Assembly: GCF_000003815.2 (NCBI RefSeq)
Contig: NC_049989.1
Span: 19,907,819 to 19,971,818, forward strand
Direction: 5' to 3'
DNA: 64,000 nt
From: Branchiostoma floridae
Lineage: Eukaryota; Chordata; Leptocardii; Amphioxiformes; Branchiostomatidae
Below, one piece after another: positions 12,011 through 24,452 of this stretch. The notes under the pieces were generated by a model. That model saw only the letters and a program-made list of their open reading frames with translations, searched no databases and was not told the origin of the DNA. Numbering within the stretch: position 1 is the first letter of the stretch; every line of letters starts with the position of its first letter. Made by a program: the position numbers and the translations under genes.

Positions 12011-13894
12011 GCCCAGCAAGTATGTCTACTGCAGTATGGTGCCAATCTGCATGGGGGCGCTGCTCAACACAGTGGGAGAGGTGAACTTCCACATGCTGGG
12101 GTTCGTCGCAACCCTCCTGTCTACCATTCTCAGGGCGGCAAAGAGTATCCTACAAGGTTTGTGTCTCGTTTCAGCCTTCAAACAGTAGTTGTTACTTGAA
12201 ACAATCATACAGACATATTCTTGTGGATAATTCTTGTGGAGTCAGGCTTTTCCCTTGTCACTTAGTGTATGATATCAATGGTATTGTAAATAAAGTAGTT
12301 TAAAATCTAAATTTTTGAGGGTTGTTTGGGGTTTCCAGAGGATGTCATCCATATACATTTAATCGAATCAACAGGCCTTACTACACAGTGACTGCTCTAC
12401 AGAAAATATAACAGATAATTCGAGTCTTTTTTTCCATCATGTACATGTCCACTCTGTACCAAAAATTCTATCAAATGAAGAGCATTTCTCGTTGCATCTT
12501 TCAGTGCCAAATAAGTTGTGAAACAATAATGATGAAGGAGCTAATGTATGAATCTTCTTCCTGCTGCTCTTCCTGGCCCTGGTGTTCAAGAGCTAAGTCA
12601 TGAAACAGTGAGGAAGGAGCTACAGTAACTATTGTATGAATCTTTTCAGGAGTCTTGTTGAAGGATGAGCGTATGGACTCCATCCGTCTCCTGTACCACA
12701 TGTCCATCCCCAGCTTCTTCCTGCTGCTGTTCCTGACCCTGGTGTTTGAGAGCTCGGCTGTGTATGACGAGGACCTTCACAACAACCCCAGACTCTGGCT
12801 GCTCATCCTGGTCAGCTGTGCCTGCGCTGTTGGGTACAACACCATGACGTTCGTCGTGACGTACTACACCTCCGCTGTCACCCTGCAGGTTTGTTTGTTT
12901 GTTTCTTTGTTTGTTTGTTTATTCAATGATTATTTCAACCTCCTTGATTTATTACTTAGATCTCCATTAGATAATACATTGAATTATTCCTGGAGTCTGT
13001 TTAAGAAAAAATAAACAAATGTATATTGTATAACAACACCATGACCTTCATTATGACATAATACACCTCCGCCATCACCCTGTAGGTTTGTTTGTTTGTT
13101 TATTTAGATAAACACATCCTACTGTAACCCACTGTGATGAACTCATAAGGACAATAATTTGTAGGTAACTAGTAAGAGTGAACTGAATGAGAGGAAGGTG
13201 TTCAAAAGAAAACAATACAGAGTTGAGAAGTCGCCAACTCAAGCAACAGGATATGATTTTGGAAACAGTGAGAGGTTTCAGGTAGTGTCACTGACAAAAG
13301 GTAATGGATGGATGCTACCTGAAACATCTGACCATTTCCAAAATCATTTCCAGTTGCTTGAGTAACTATTATATGACACATCTTATTTACTAGTTGTCTT
13401 AAACCTCTCGACCTTTGAATGTTTACGACTGTGAAATCAGGAGGTTTTATCTGATGAAATCTCCTTGGTGAAATGGACAGTGATCGTTTTGTTATTTATG
13501 ACGCCTCGGTTTTCTGTGATCTATTGCATGTTGTCCACTGGTGTCATAACTTTGACTGAATGTGACACATTTTGTTTTGTTTTACATGTATGGTGGGCCC
13601 CCTTGAAAATCAACTTTCAAAAGTTGTAGGGGCCACCTACCCGTTTTGAGATGAATAGATAAATGAATAAAACCTTCATCACTGTTTCTTTCCATTTCCC
13701 AGGTCCTGGGCAACGTGAACATGCTGGTGAACGTGGTGGTGTCTGTCCTGATCTTCCAGAACACGGTAACGGGCACGAGTGTGGCGGGGATACTGGTGAC
13801 ACTGCTGGGCGTCCTCATGTACCAGAGGGCCAATCAGATCAAGAAGTTCTTCCAGATGCTGAACAGGTGCACAGGTGGACACGAAAAGGAGTGA
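12011..13894 (+). CDS. SLC35E4: SLC35E4-like nucleotide-sugar/triose-phosphate-type transporter, C-terminal three exons
   Basis: Exons 12011-12156, 12650-12888 and 13703-13894 join in frame to about 191 residues ending at TGA. Exon 1 here encodes PSKYVYCSMVPICMGALL and GFVATLLSTILRAAKSILQG; exon 2 GVLLKDERMDSIRLLYH and several hydrophobic helices; exon 3 VLGNVNMLVNVVVSVLIF and GVLMYQR. The order and wording match the C-terminal half of vertebrate SLC35E4 (CLRGLKSVQQ, LLQEERLDAVTLLY, VLGNLTVVGN). The protein is a ten-helix Golgi/ER-type carrier whose substrate is not established. The N-terminal half is missing from the window or lies in an unrecognised exon; the exon pieces at 6435-6773 do not join directly because of phase. 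Fragments of the middle exon are duplicated in both flanking introns. Confidence 0.82.
12550..12596 (+). repeat. Duplicated fragment of SLC35E4-like exon in the upstream intron
   Basis: CTTCTTCCTGCTGCTCTTCC and the following CCCTGGTGTTCAAGAGCT closely match the middle exon at about 12713-12756, with a few substitutions and then TAA. It lies about 55-100 bp before the true acceptor at 12650. Confidence 0.75.
13028..13104 (+). repeat. Duplicated exon end and donor in the downstream intron
   Basis: ACAACACCATGACCTTCATT through CACCCTGTAGGTTTGTTTG matches the end of the middle exon and its donor region (about 12838-12905). The copy carries an in-frame TAA and a CTGTAG change before the GT, so it is a decayed duplicate of an exon-intron junction. 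Confidence 0.8.
13232..13375. repeat. Inverted repeat with about 60-bp arms
   Basis: Left arm CAACTCAAGCAAC...TTTCAGGTAG and right arm CTACCTGAAAC...GTTGCTTGAGT are inverted around a short spacer containing TGTCACTGAC. Related single or decayed copies lie at 4128-4256 and 59985-60090. It is intronic in the SLC35E4-like gene. Confidence 0.75.
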
Positions 13895-16471
13895 GCTGCA
13901 CCTGCTAGGTCATAGATAGAGTCATGTGCAAGCACGTAGCAGCTAAGGTCCATTTCTTCGATCAGACCCTTGTAGTACCTATTGGCACATAAGGCAGCAA
14001 GTTTCTTTGCTGTTTCTGTAGAAGGGTACGTTTCTACAGGGAGGGGTTGCTAGCCCTTTCCCTTTAATGTGCTGGAGGAACCTCCTTAAACAGGAGACCC
14101 CCTTTGTACGTCCCGTCTGAAAGAAAGATTAAGGTTAAGCCCCAACCAGGATGGCCATCCAGGGACTGAACCGTGGTCTTCCAGTTACTATCTTATTGGA
14201 ACCACAACCTCAACTGTGAAGCTACTACCTGAGTTGAGCTACTGTACATGTACATCCCTGTTGGTGGCCATTACAACTATCAAGTGGGCTTCTCCTTGAC
14301 TACAAAGCAACTGATATATCCAGAAAACAGTTACGATTGTAAGACGACTGTGAATATGGTAAGACACGGGAACCCTGAAGTTGTTACAAGTGCCGAAAGT
14401 TTGCTCTGCAGATGCAAGTATACACTGTGAATGCAAAAAGAACTGTAGAGATACAGAGACAATGCACAGTATATAGCCACTAATACTTAAAAGTGTGCAC
14501 TTGCACTTCAAGCACTGTAAATGTACGTACTGTGGCTGCTTGTTCATAGGTGCAACTGTGCCTTGGGTCATGGTAGAAACCAGGCTGTCCAGTGCTTTGA
14601 AATTGGAGAGGAGTTTTAAACATTATAATAATAGCTCCTTCAACAAAGTGGAAGATCAGAGAAAGCAGCGAGCTGTTGAATAAAAACTGACAAATAGTTA
14701 AAGGTTGTTATGTATGGTAATGTTGTGAAGGTTGGAGAAAGGTATTTTCATGACACCAAACATAAATGTTTCCAATCAATTACTGCTATTGTTCCGATCA
14801 CAAACTTTCCTTCTACTGCCAAATTAACTTCCCGGGAAAGAATTAAAAAACATTTCCAAAAATCTGATATCAAAAGCCTTTCTATTCTACTTATTGCTCT
14901 GCAGTTGAAATGATTATACCCTGATCTACCTCTAGATGAAAATAGCACTCATTGATCGACAAAAAAGACGTTAAAATGAAAAATGTTGCATGTGCTGATA
15001 TTTTGTGAAGGATTAATTCTATAAATGTTTATGAATGTTATATATTTAATGTGACATTTGTTTGTGCATTTGTTTTTTTAAGTGCAATTTTACTGAGCTA
15101 GTCTCAATATGCAGAGAAGGAAATTTCTTTAATGATTTTATAGCTCAAACTATTTATTGTGCAATGTATGTTTCAAAAGAATCATTTTTTGGTGAAATGA
15201 AATACAACAAAGTGGTTGTAACTGAATGTTGCAATAGTTTATCTGTATCCTACATGTTGTATATTCAGAATTTATGTCATCCTGTAATTGTCAACAGACA
15301 AGGAAAGTATGTTTTGGGGGCTTCCAGTTGTAACAAGCTGTCAAACTACCTGTTGGATATTTTTCTGATTTTCTGATTTGTGAAATGATATATGGGCTTA
15401 TTCAGAATGAATGTCTTGTAATTTTGTATGATACCTTTAACATTTCAAAGATTGGTTGTATATTTAGTTAATGTCACTCTATAGGTAGGTTTTGGTTATG
15501 CTATGGTCCCATTTGGAAAAGAGGGCCCTTCACACAGAGTAATTTATAGGCTGTTTTTGTGCACTTTTGGCCATGACCCCTACATGGCCCCATAGGACAC
15601 TCTGCGGCAGCCTATTTTAGGGTAAGGCCCCTAGATTTTTTTAACGCCGTGACCTAATCATGAAAACACAGTAAGGTAGCCCTGTGATCTCTGGCCATTG
15701 GAACAAATTCGTGGCTTCAGAGCCTGGCCAGGGCTTCAGCCACTATATGCAGGCACTGCCATGATGCAGATGTGAACGTAGCATTCAGAGATACATAAAC
15801 CATTGTGTGCAATGATGAACAGCAATGTTGTTTTGGGTTGTTTTGTTCTCTCCAAAAGATGTGTTTCATCTATTGGACAAAAAACAAAGACAGGCCTCTG
15901 TGATATATTAAAATGTTGGAAGTCAATTACATTAAGATGTTGATCATCAATTAATTCTATGAAACTATTTGATGATGACGGACATTGAAGATCACAATAG
16001 GTTTTTTTTCAGATAGCTACTATCTACATGTATGTCAGGGTTACCTTATCAGCAAAGTAATTGTAGAATCAACAAAGTAATATTATAGCAAGCAGGTACA
16101 TCACACAAACTCTGTATTTTTTGTATATCACTGTGCAATATGTACAACAAGCCTTAAGTCTTTATCTCATATTTATTTATTCTGAAAGTCTTCTCAACTT
16201 TAAGTTATGTCCTTTTGTACATGTACCACTCAAGAAACTAAGTTATGCAATGTTTACGGGTCACAGAAAGAAAATAATAAATGTGCTTTTCGGGGATGTC
16301 ACAATTAATTCTGTGTTCTTGTTTTTGTTCCTTTTTTAAACCAAGACAGAATGGTATGTGATATAAAGGTATGATTGCCTAATAGGTTCAATTCATTCGT
16401 TCTTCTCTTAATGCCAAAGTCAGCATACAAAGGTGAAAAATTAGATATATTATGATGTGAGATTTTCTCTT

Positions 16472-16519
<48 letters not shown>

Positions 16520-16982
16520 ATCATATATAACTAGAGTCCCACAACCCCATGCCTTTGCAGAATGATTTTAACCTTTTCAACTGATGTATTATGTGCCTTT
16601 TTCACAAGGTTCTCATCTGCATAGATTATGTTAGTTAATCATCTTCTTGGCCCAAATAAAATTCATTTGCATTAATGTTAATCTATCAATTGTCTTCTCT
16701 TTCTCAGTTGGAATAGTCCTAAAATCTAACAATGGGTTTATAGAATTTCTTTATTGATTATGCAAATAAGATTCCGAATTGCATAATTAATGAAAACCAC
16801 CACTTAAGCTATTTATATGCCAAAAATCATGACGACCCGTTAACCCCTTCTTGACCTATTCCTTTTCAACATCTGACACTAAACCGACCCCTGCAGTTAA
16901 AAATGATAGCCATAGCGTGTCCAATGTTTCTGTGTCCAATGGCCAAGATCCTTGCCTCCTGTGATATCTTTCCAAAATGCCT
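13895..16982. other. 3' region of the SLC35E4-like gene and intergenic DNA
   Basis: No coding exon is recognisable. AATAAA-type signals occur (for example near 14680), so part may be 3' UTR. A CT microsatellite lies at about 16463-16520. The convergent Hint gene ends at 16983. Confidence 0.45.
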
Positions 16983-19900
16983 TCAACCTGAGTTATCCAA
17001 GTACAACTTCAACAGCTCCCCGTACCGCTGCCCCAACTCCAGTGCAAAAGCCCGCCTGTCGTCGTCGTTCCACGTCTTGGAACGCTTCTGTTCCTCCTGC
17101 ATCGCTTTCAGGCTCAGCAGCCGGACGTCAAAACTGACCAGCCCGACCTCGTGCTCATCTTCCTCCCGCAATAAGGCTTCAAACATGCGGTAGTTGTGCT
17201 CCAGCGCTCCGGGGACTAGCGCGCGGGCGGTGTAGGGCAGAGGGCGTTTTTCTCCCAGGTGATGGACGTGGAAGTGAATTTCAACAAGACTCTCATCGTC
17301 TACATCCACGTCCTGAAAGTAGAAGACTTTTCGGCAGTGTCGCACGAACGTGGAGCTGTTTTTGTAATCAGACTCCTCACACCAAGCTTCATTCGATGTT
17401 TCTTTGGCCTTAGCTTCGACGTTGACAGCAAGACGCTCGCCCGGGCTATGGTTAGGAACATCGTGGAAGATTACGTCCAGAATGGAGACAGCCAAGACGT
17501 GTTCGCTACCGTCTTTCTCCTCCTTCCCTATCTTCCTCCACCCAAGATCTACCATCGCGTCAATCTCTTCGCCGTGGTGCGTAGCGATTTGTTCACAAGC
17601 CTCACCCAGCTCACGTCTGTAGGATGTTTGGTTTGGGGCGGTCTTCTCTTGGACGAAGACTTTCAGGACATCGGCGAGATGGAAAGGCGCGGGGTCTTGA
17701 GTTTGCTGGACCACTTCTTGAGCTTGCTGAAGCGGCGACACCAGGGCCAAGGCGGGTGTCAGCAGCTGGAAGACATGCGGGACTTTGGACGGAGGCTCCC
17801 CGTTGTTACGCTGTATCGGTCGTCCATGAAGACTGTCATGTGCCACATGGAGTGCCTTGAGTACCGTGGTGGCTAGATAAGGCGCTATCTCGATTCTTGG
17901 CACCTCTGAGGCGACGAGAAACATCGACGTACCGTCTCCCACAACGTAATGTGGGAAACCGTCGTCGTCGGTAGGCTCCAAGATCAAGTCATAGATGTAG
18001 TCATCGGCATTTTCGGCAGTAGCAGGGTGCTCCTCTAACACACTGACCGGAGTCGGGTGTGGCTCTCGGTTCTTGAGGGACAAGACGGTCGTTCCTTCCT
18101 CCATCTTGGTAACTCCAAGGCGAGAGAGAGTCGGCACCAGGTTAACCAGCGTCCTGGGAGACACAGCAGCGAGCCCGTGGCCGTCTTCAGACTTGTGTCC
18201 TGTTGCCGTCACAAAAGGATGGGTTTCCGTAAAACTGAAGGAGCAACCGTTGATGGAGTACAAGAGACGCCCCTTCCTCCTTGGGGTGGAGACGACGGCG
18301 ACTCGTCTTGGACCCTGCAGCGTGAAGACGTCTTGGCCCACCTCGACGGAGCGGATGGGAAGAAGCGTCGTCCCGTCTGCCAGGAGAACGATCGTGTCTC
18401 GGGAAAAACAGCTGGTGAATATGTTACCCCCTCCTCCCCCACCGCCGCCGCCCCCACTCGTACGGTACCCTCTCCCTGGTTGCCCATCTGCTGTAAACTC
18501 GAAGGAGTTCTCTTCCTTCATCATTGTCGGAGGCGCGGGGTATGGACCAGGGGTGATGACAGTGATGGGTACTGTCTTCAAGATTCCGTTTGCAGAATCA
18601 CCTTCGATGTCCTGGTGTGTGATTGCCGCCGGGTTCATCCAGGCCATGTAGCTTGTCCAGCTCCCCACTCCTACCTCCGGTGGGATTGGCAGCTCCTTGC
18701 TGCTCAGCTGTTTGATGATGCCGTCTATCTCGTCGTTGCTGGCGCCTAGCAGGTGCAGTTTTACCCAGTGGTGGTACAGCTCCCACGCTGCGTCTGTCCA
18801 CATACCTTCTGCCGCAATAGCCCTCTTTGCGGTTATCCAGGCATCCGATGTCAGTGCTGATACGTAATGCTGCTTCGCTGATGCTTTATCTGTTATCATG
18901 TGGTATGTTGTTTTGATAAAGGTGTCGCTGAAAACCTTGGCGTAAAAGAGCATAGAGTGTGTCTTGAGCTCGGTGTTTTTGTTGTTCACGGCATTGTTGA
19001 TGTCGTCCGATTTCAGCTGCTTGCGCAGGTCTTTGGTTAGGTTGTACATGGCCTGGCACAGGGCTGCCACGGAAAAGTCGGACCACCAGTTGTTGTCGAG
19101 GCCGGTGAGGGAGGTGTCTCCCTCGTAAGGTGCTGAGCTGTGGTTGGGGAAGAAAATATCAACAAACCTGTCTCCGCTCCCGAACATCTCAGTGTGGCGT
19201 CCCGGTGTGGAGCTTTTCAGTTTGCTGACGAGGGCACTCCGGGCCGGCTTGCCGGCGTCGTTCCCTCCAGTAGTCGGGAGCTCCCCAAACAGCTAAAAGA
19301 CAGGATGGAAAGGTACAACATTTGAATAGAAAGTTTATTTGGGTTTGTTTTGTCTCATGTCGCAGCTTGAGTCCACTCAGAGTAGACTCCGCCGAAGTCG
19401 ACTTGGACTCTACAGTGACGTTATAAACAAAAATTTTGGGTACTTAAGTGCCCTCCCGTGTGTAAACAGAACGCTTCGTGGCCGGGGCCGAAAACGCATG
19501 CAAACCTAGCCATAATGTACCGGGATGTCTTTTGACTGGATAACCACTTGCAACGTGATAGAATGGCAAGCACATGTTCTAAAAAGTAATCGCAAATGTA
19601 AATAATAAAAAAGCGTTTTGGCGTCAAAGTCTGACAATAGGCGCTCTAAAAGATGATTTATTATAGACAGCGCAAGACGCCTCAGGTGTGACTGTTGGCC
19701 ACAATCTCATTAAGTTTTTACAAAGGGCTGACTTGCCTGTATAGTCGGGATCACAAGGTCAGATACCATAACAGTTGAACGATCACAAATAATATGTCTG
19801 ACGCTCTAAAGTCTGTAAACCCCTGGCAAAATTCGTTGGTGTGTATTATTAGATCTGTACAAAACACAGAGTGTTGTTAAGCGCACAATAGAGAGGATGC

Positions 19901-20392
19901 TATCATAGTTAGGTATTTGTCTGAAACCCAAGCTGTATGAAGTTGTCGCCGCGCCGCGCAATGCGATTTTCAGACTACCTTAAGTTTATCCACCTTTCCA
20001 GTGATGAGTAGTAAATCACTTAGTGGATCAACGACTGGTCTCAAAAGTGTATCCCTCTGATACTTTGAGATAAAAGTCAAATAGAAGTGGATAACCTCAA
20101 GCCACCCATACACACTCATGCCTTAGCAGTGGGCTTAAATATATTAAGTTCTAAACGGGAAGTATGCCGCTTCAGCGTCTTTTCTGAAGATGTAGCGTGA
20201 GTGTGTACAATTAGTCTGAGTTTTTCCAGTACTTTTTGCCAATAACTTGAGATAAAATCAATTTTCAATCAATTTTTTGACAAAATACAATGATTATCGC
20301 ATTTCTATATTTTTGTCCACACCTACCTGTACCACGGTATCGTTAGGGATGGCGGCGATTGCCTCCGAAACTCTGGCATACAAGGCGTCCAT
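16983..20392 (-). CDS. Hint-domain protein, 791 aa, two exons
   Basis: Exon 1 (20392-20327) encodes MDALYARVSEAIAAIPNDTVVQ and ends at CAG|GTAGGT; exon 2 (19292-16983) starts after TTTTAG and runs open for 769 codons. Residues about 60-270 are an unrecognised tryptophan-rich, mostly helical region. A run of ten glycines (about 302-311) precedes a Hint domain: Cys317 begins CFSRDTIVLLADG...VGQDVFTL (N-terminal block), TETHPF at about 377-382 is the conserved TxxH block, and YIYDLILEP...HYVVGDG (about 455-475) is the C-terminal block. Hint domains of hedgehog and inteins perform N-S acyl shift and self-cleavage. Here the block is not followed by the intein His-Asn pair plus nucleophile, so cleavage or ligation without protein splicing is the likelier activity, if any. 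About 320 further residues of unknown fold follow. The exon is much more GC-rich than its surroundings. No signal peptide is visible. Confidence 0.85.
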
Positions 20393-20494
20393 TTATGACG
20401 TGTGAAACACGATGTGACTATCAATGATGCTGAAGAAGTCTAAGATGTGGTATCTGCAACAGAATAGCATATTTTGTAGTGTGCCCCCGATTTT

Positions 20495-20640
20495 GTGCCC
20501 TTGGGAAAGGAACTTTACACGACATTCCTCACTTCACCCAGGTGTAAAAATGAGTACCTGACTTCGGTCGGGGAGGTAAAAATATTCCCTTTACCTTCTG
20601 TCTGTACTTTGTATGTGGCACTGTTACTTGAGTGCAGTGC
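20495..20640 (+). repeat. SINE-like core repeat
   Basis: TTCACCCAGGTGTAAAAATG followed by AGTACCTGAC is a core also seen, inverted, at about 25255-25320 and 51725-51780, each time next to a CTTTCCCA or similar stretch. It lies just upstream of the Hint gene's first exon. Confidence 0.5.
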
Positions 20641-21368
20641 CACATTGTCATCGTCTGCCCGTAAGCAAATAAGACACAAACATATTTTTCTAAACAGGAG
20701 TTTCAGGAATCTCAGTACGCATGCGCAGTGAAATTCATTGTGGGCAATCTGTCAAATGTGTAGGCCCGTGGACAGTTCATGTCTCGAGGATTGTCTCGGT
20801 TTCCATAGCAATGTGCAGACGTGTTTTGTTATTTGTCTGGGGCCTTCACATTTGAAACACGTTCGTACGGCAAACCCAGAGTGCTACGCCTTAAAGCGAT
20901 TTACCGGGTATGTAAAAACAAACGTACTACAGTACTAGCCTCCATACCAGGCTATCTGGGGCCTTTTTTGGCTCATAATACACTAGTGCACTTTTGCTGG
21001 TCATTTCGTTTTGTACTGGGTCGCCTGACTTCCGGCCCCGTACTTCTCAGAGAGCTTGCTACAGAGGCTACTACAACACAGTGACACACATTTGTGTACC
21101 TGTTGTCTGACAGGGCGTGTTAGCATTGGTGATCTTGACTATGCACCTATTTCTTAGATTTGACCATGGCGCAACAAAGCCACACGAAAACGTACTAACG
21201 TTACATGTAGCTCGATCTGACAGGTGGAATCAAATCAAAGAACTTACCATGGATAAAGTCCGTCGTTGTTACAAGTACAGCGCTTACTGTAGGCAGCCGT
21301 ACACTTTGACCCACAAAGCTGGCAGACCAGTTTTCTTGGGGGCGTTTCCAAAGAACACACATTGACGT

Positions 21369-21420
21369 AAACACACACACACGCACACACACACACACAC
21401 ACACACACGCGCGCGCGCGC
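21369..21420. repeat. CA/CG dinucleotide tract
   Basis: A CA run with single CG interruptions changes into an uninterrupted CG run of about 12 bp. It is a simple sequence with Z-DNA potential. Confidence 0.85.
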
Positions 21421-21535
21421 TACGTGTTCGTATGGAGACGGTAATTACCACTAACGGATCCTATAAGATTGCCCACATTTCGACACGCAGACAGCACGTA
21501 ATTGCGCCTACGGCGGGTCGTGCCCTTAGCTTTCA
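21420..21535. repeat. Dispersed repeat, copy 1
   Basis: TTCGTATGGAGACGGTA, CACTAACGGATCC, AGACAGCACGTA and TGCCCTTAGCTT recur in the same order at 58190-58305. The family was not identified. Confidence 0.65.
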
Positions 21536-22319
21536 TGAACTACTTGAAGGTGATTTATTGTAAGAGGATACTCAGGCCAGAGCACCAACGAGCCCCGAGA
21601 ACCAATTACATGACCCGCCCAGACTTAGATTGCACAATGTAAACCCTCGGCTGGTACAACTGGTTTACCCTTCTTCTTGCATGGCTTGGTAGTGAGGCGT
21701 GGTCGTAACATGTTGGACTACCTCTCTTTTTGCATGGGGAGAAGTCATTTTCAAATATTGTCTTCCTACCCTGCTTGGAGATTAACAGGGCCGCAACTGC
21801 GCAGCTACCACACCGGCTAGAGGGGTGGAATTGGGGTGAAGAAGTTGTAGAATTATACGTGAATGAATAAAGACTTGGATATCAAGATAGAACGACAACT
21901 GTAGCATACGTTTTAAAACGGACAAAACTTCACAAACTGCGTAAAATTCGTAAAGTGATTTCGTTCTCCTATTTATCCACCCCCATGCAAAATGTAACTG
22001 TCGAAGCATTAACCATTAAATGTGAGGGAGTCCATAAAACAACGTTATTTAATGTTGACAAATATACCAAGAATAGGACCTTACAGGACAATATATATTT
22101 TCTATAAGTCTATAGTAATGTCACGTGTATTAAACTTGCTCATTTTATTTTGTAGAATTGGCCAATAAAGGTAAACTAATATTCTTACTTTCTTACCAAC
22201 GTACAAAATATTACAGTCCAGAAGCTCTGCCTCTTTTTCGCGAACCAATAAGAGGCCTGTATTGAGATGTGGCATTCTTTCAATTTTTTTGGCGCCATTT
22301 GTGGGCAATTTCTTGACTA

Positions 22320-22376
22320 AACAACCTGCAGCTGCCGCCCCGGACGCTGCAAGGCGTGGAGCGGCGGATTGTTAGG
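22320..22376 (+). promoter_or_regulatory. GC-rich candidate first exon with donor
   Basis: A short GC-rich stretch (CTGCCGCCCCGGACGCTGC...) ends GGATTGTTAG|GTAAGC in otherwise AT-rich DNA. It could be a noncoding first exon and promoter for the candidate spliced transcript downstream, divergent from the Hint gene. Confidence 0.3.
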
Positions 22377-22820
22377 TAAGCTTATTCTCATTTTCTAGCC
22401 ATAAAATACCACTGTTTATCCACATATTACCCTTTACAATCTTCACCGAGAGAGGGCCACTTCTGAGAATCCTCTCGTAAGATTTCATGGAAAATTCTCT
22501 GTGATATTGTTACGTAACGTTACCGTGTGTGCATTGTGTAGGTTTGTGTATGTCTGGAATTTTACATTATTCCTGTCAGTAATTTCGTTTAAGTCTATAA
22601 ACGGTTGCGTTTTTTAATGAACGTGGAACAGATGATATCACCAGGATGGGTAAAATTGGAGCTTCAATCGAAAGATTGTCGCGGAATTTGAAACGTACAA
22701 TTTTCGAGCTTGCGTCTCATTTGGAGCAAGCGTACATTTCATTGTGCCATTTTTGCGCGAGTGTATTTTTTTCGACTACTACTATATATCTGCGCGATTC
22801 GACCTCTGCTTGGAGAGTAC

Positions 22821-22910
22821 GCTGGAAGACGATCATTAGACGTTTGTATCCTGGCGCCTGAGGGACCATGAAGCAAGTCCGATGAGCTGGATACAGGACA
22901 AGAATTGCAG
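22821..22910 (+). repeat. 90-bp direct repeat, copy 1
   Basis: Contains AGACGTTTGTATCCTGGCGC, GAGGGACCATGAAGCAAGTC and ends GACAAGAATTGCAG. Copy 2 is at 24367-24452. Copy 1 is followed by GTAGCAGG, so its end resembles an exon end, but no frame is conserved. Confidence 0.8.
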
Positions 22911-23031
22911 GTAGCAGGTTGGTGAATGGACGTCACTCAAATTCAGTTGTAGGGATTGAATTTAGATATTGTTTACCTGGATGTCTAACCTTCATAAACA
23001 TTATTTCTGTACATTTGCTACAGGAAAAGTG

Positions 23032-23276
23032 ATGGCTGGGGGATGGACACTGACCACTGTACAATACAAAGAAGATTTGGAAGGTACGTTGAAAATTACA
23101 ATTACCCTTCGATCTGTGTGCTTGTAAAAATATAATTTAGACATTTGTTCCTTTATTCTGATGATGAATATTGCATAAGTTCACAGACGTTTGGGTTTGA
23201 ACTTTCAGATGTCAATGCTGTGGGAGTACAGTTTCATTTTCAAGCCCAGATGTCTCATGAAGGAAGCAAGCTTTAA
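23032..23276 (+). CDS. Candidate 39-aa spliced small protein
   Basis: A possible exon 23024-23083 (acceptor TTTGCTACAG, donor GAAG|GTACGT) and exon 23209-23292 (acceptor CTTTCAG, donor CAG|GTGAGG) join in frame from ATG 23032 to TAA at 23274-23276, giving MAGGWTLTTVQYKEDLE, then DVNAVGVQFHFQAQMSHEG and SKL. A third exon could start at 24539 after CCCTGCAG. No family is recognised and a noncoding RNA would fit equally well. Support is only consistent splice sites and an open joined frame. Confidence 0.25.
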
Positions 23277-24366
23277 GAAGACGACTGACCAGGTGAGGCT
23301 TTTGTTTATTCCGCCAACCCATAGAGTTAGGGTGGGGCGTTTGAAGGAGTCTTATCAGTTGTTAACAATTTAGTTGTTTTAAGTAGGGAATATTTGGACA
23401 AGTGCCTTGTGAGAATTACTCGTATGCTATTTTAACATGTTAAATACATGTGGGTACAGGGATAGAGTTTCTGAAATGTTAGACATGTAAGTAGAAAGGT
23501 CTGAAGACCCAGTAATTTTTATGATTGTTATACTTGTAATGTAAGAGATTGTACTGAGTCTACCAAAACATGTTTGGCAATCTTGAAAGTGAAAATAAGA
23601 ATTTCTCTGTGCTATTTCTTGCACCTGTTCATGCCTTGGCTTGGTCCCTGATGCTCACATGCACTTGGCTTTAGACTTAGCAAAGGTGAGTTAAACGTAG
23701 GGACCGTCAGGGACTTAGTTAGTAGTCGAAGTGCGTGCTGACACAGGGAGCAAAATCCTGGCCTACCAAATTTGTTTCACATGGCTCTAATATCAGGATG
23801 CAATTTGTAGAGCCCTTATATGCATGATTAATAACTAAATTCAACAAGCATATGCATGTTATGAATATGTGTTTATCTAACTGCATTTGCATAATCCCAC
23901 AAGGCACACAACAAAACTTAGATAGCCTTCGATCTTCAAGAGGAGCACCACCGATATTGTATTGTTGTCATCGATGTTGAAGAGGACAAGCAAGGCCCAG
24001 CAGTAGATGCCAACGGTGAGCCATGAGTGTATGCCGTACTAACATGTGCTTTCTCTCCCTTACAACAGCGGGGGGCCTCAAAGCACTCACATAGAGTTAA
24101 GGCCAACCCCCACCTCTAATCTATGTCTTCCTCTCTCCGGGCATTGCCCTTTTATGTTTTTTTTTTCTGCCCCATACCGGGAAGGGAAGTCTTGAAACTG
24201 GAGCTGCATGGTTGGGTGATGGTAGGTTTTATTCTGCTCCACCCCACTCCAGTTTCAAGACGACGGGAAAGCGGGTCCCCCAGGAAAGGGCGTTATATTG
24301 CATGTTCTTCTTTAGTTTGGTTGCTAGAATAAGCCACAGGTCGAGGACACTGGGCACAGATCAGCG

Positions 24367-24452
24367 ATGGAAGACGATTAGACGTTTGTATCCTGGCGCC
24401 TGAGGGACCATGAAGCAAGTCCGATGAGCTGGACACAGGACAAGAATTGCAG
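24367..24452 (+). repeat. 90-bp direct repeat, copy 2
   Basis: Nearly identical to 22821-22910 over the shared core, including CTGGCGCCTGAGGGACCATG and GACAAGAATTGCAG. It lies 1.5 kb downstream of copy 1. Confidence 0.8.

Larger units (their letters stand above)
20641..22310. other. Region without a recognisable gene
   Basis: Short frames only. An alternating purine-pyrimidine tract of CA then CG repeats lies at about 21369-21420 and could adopt Z-DNA. A dispersed repeat follows it at 21420-21535. Confidence 0.4.

Noticed and set aside
13663-13908. 81-codon plus-strand ORF in a second frame
   Set aside because: It overlaps the last SLC35E4-like exon out of frame and has no independent support.
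18057-18749. 230-codon plus-strand ORF
   Set aside because: It lies antisense within the GC-rich Hint-protein exon, has low-complexity runs (poly-Pro/Ala) and no similarity; it is a shadow frame.
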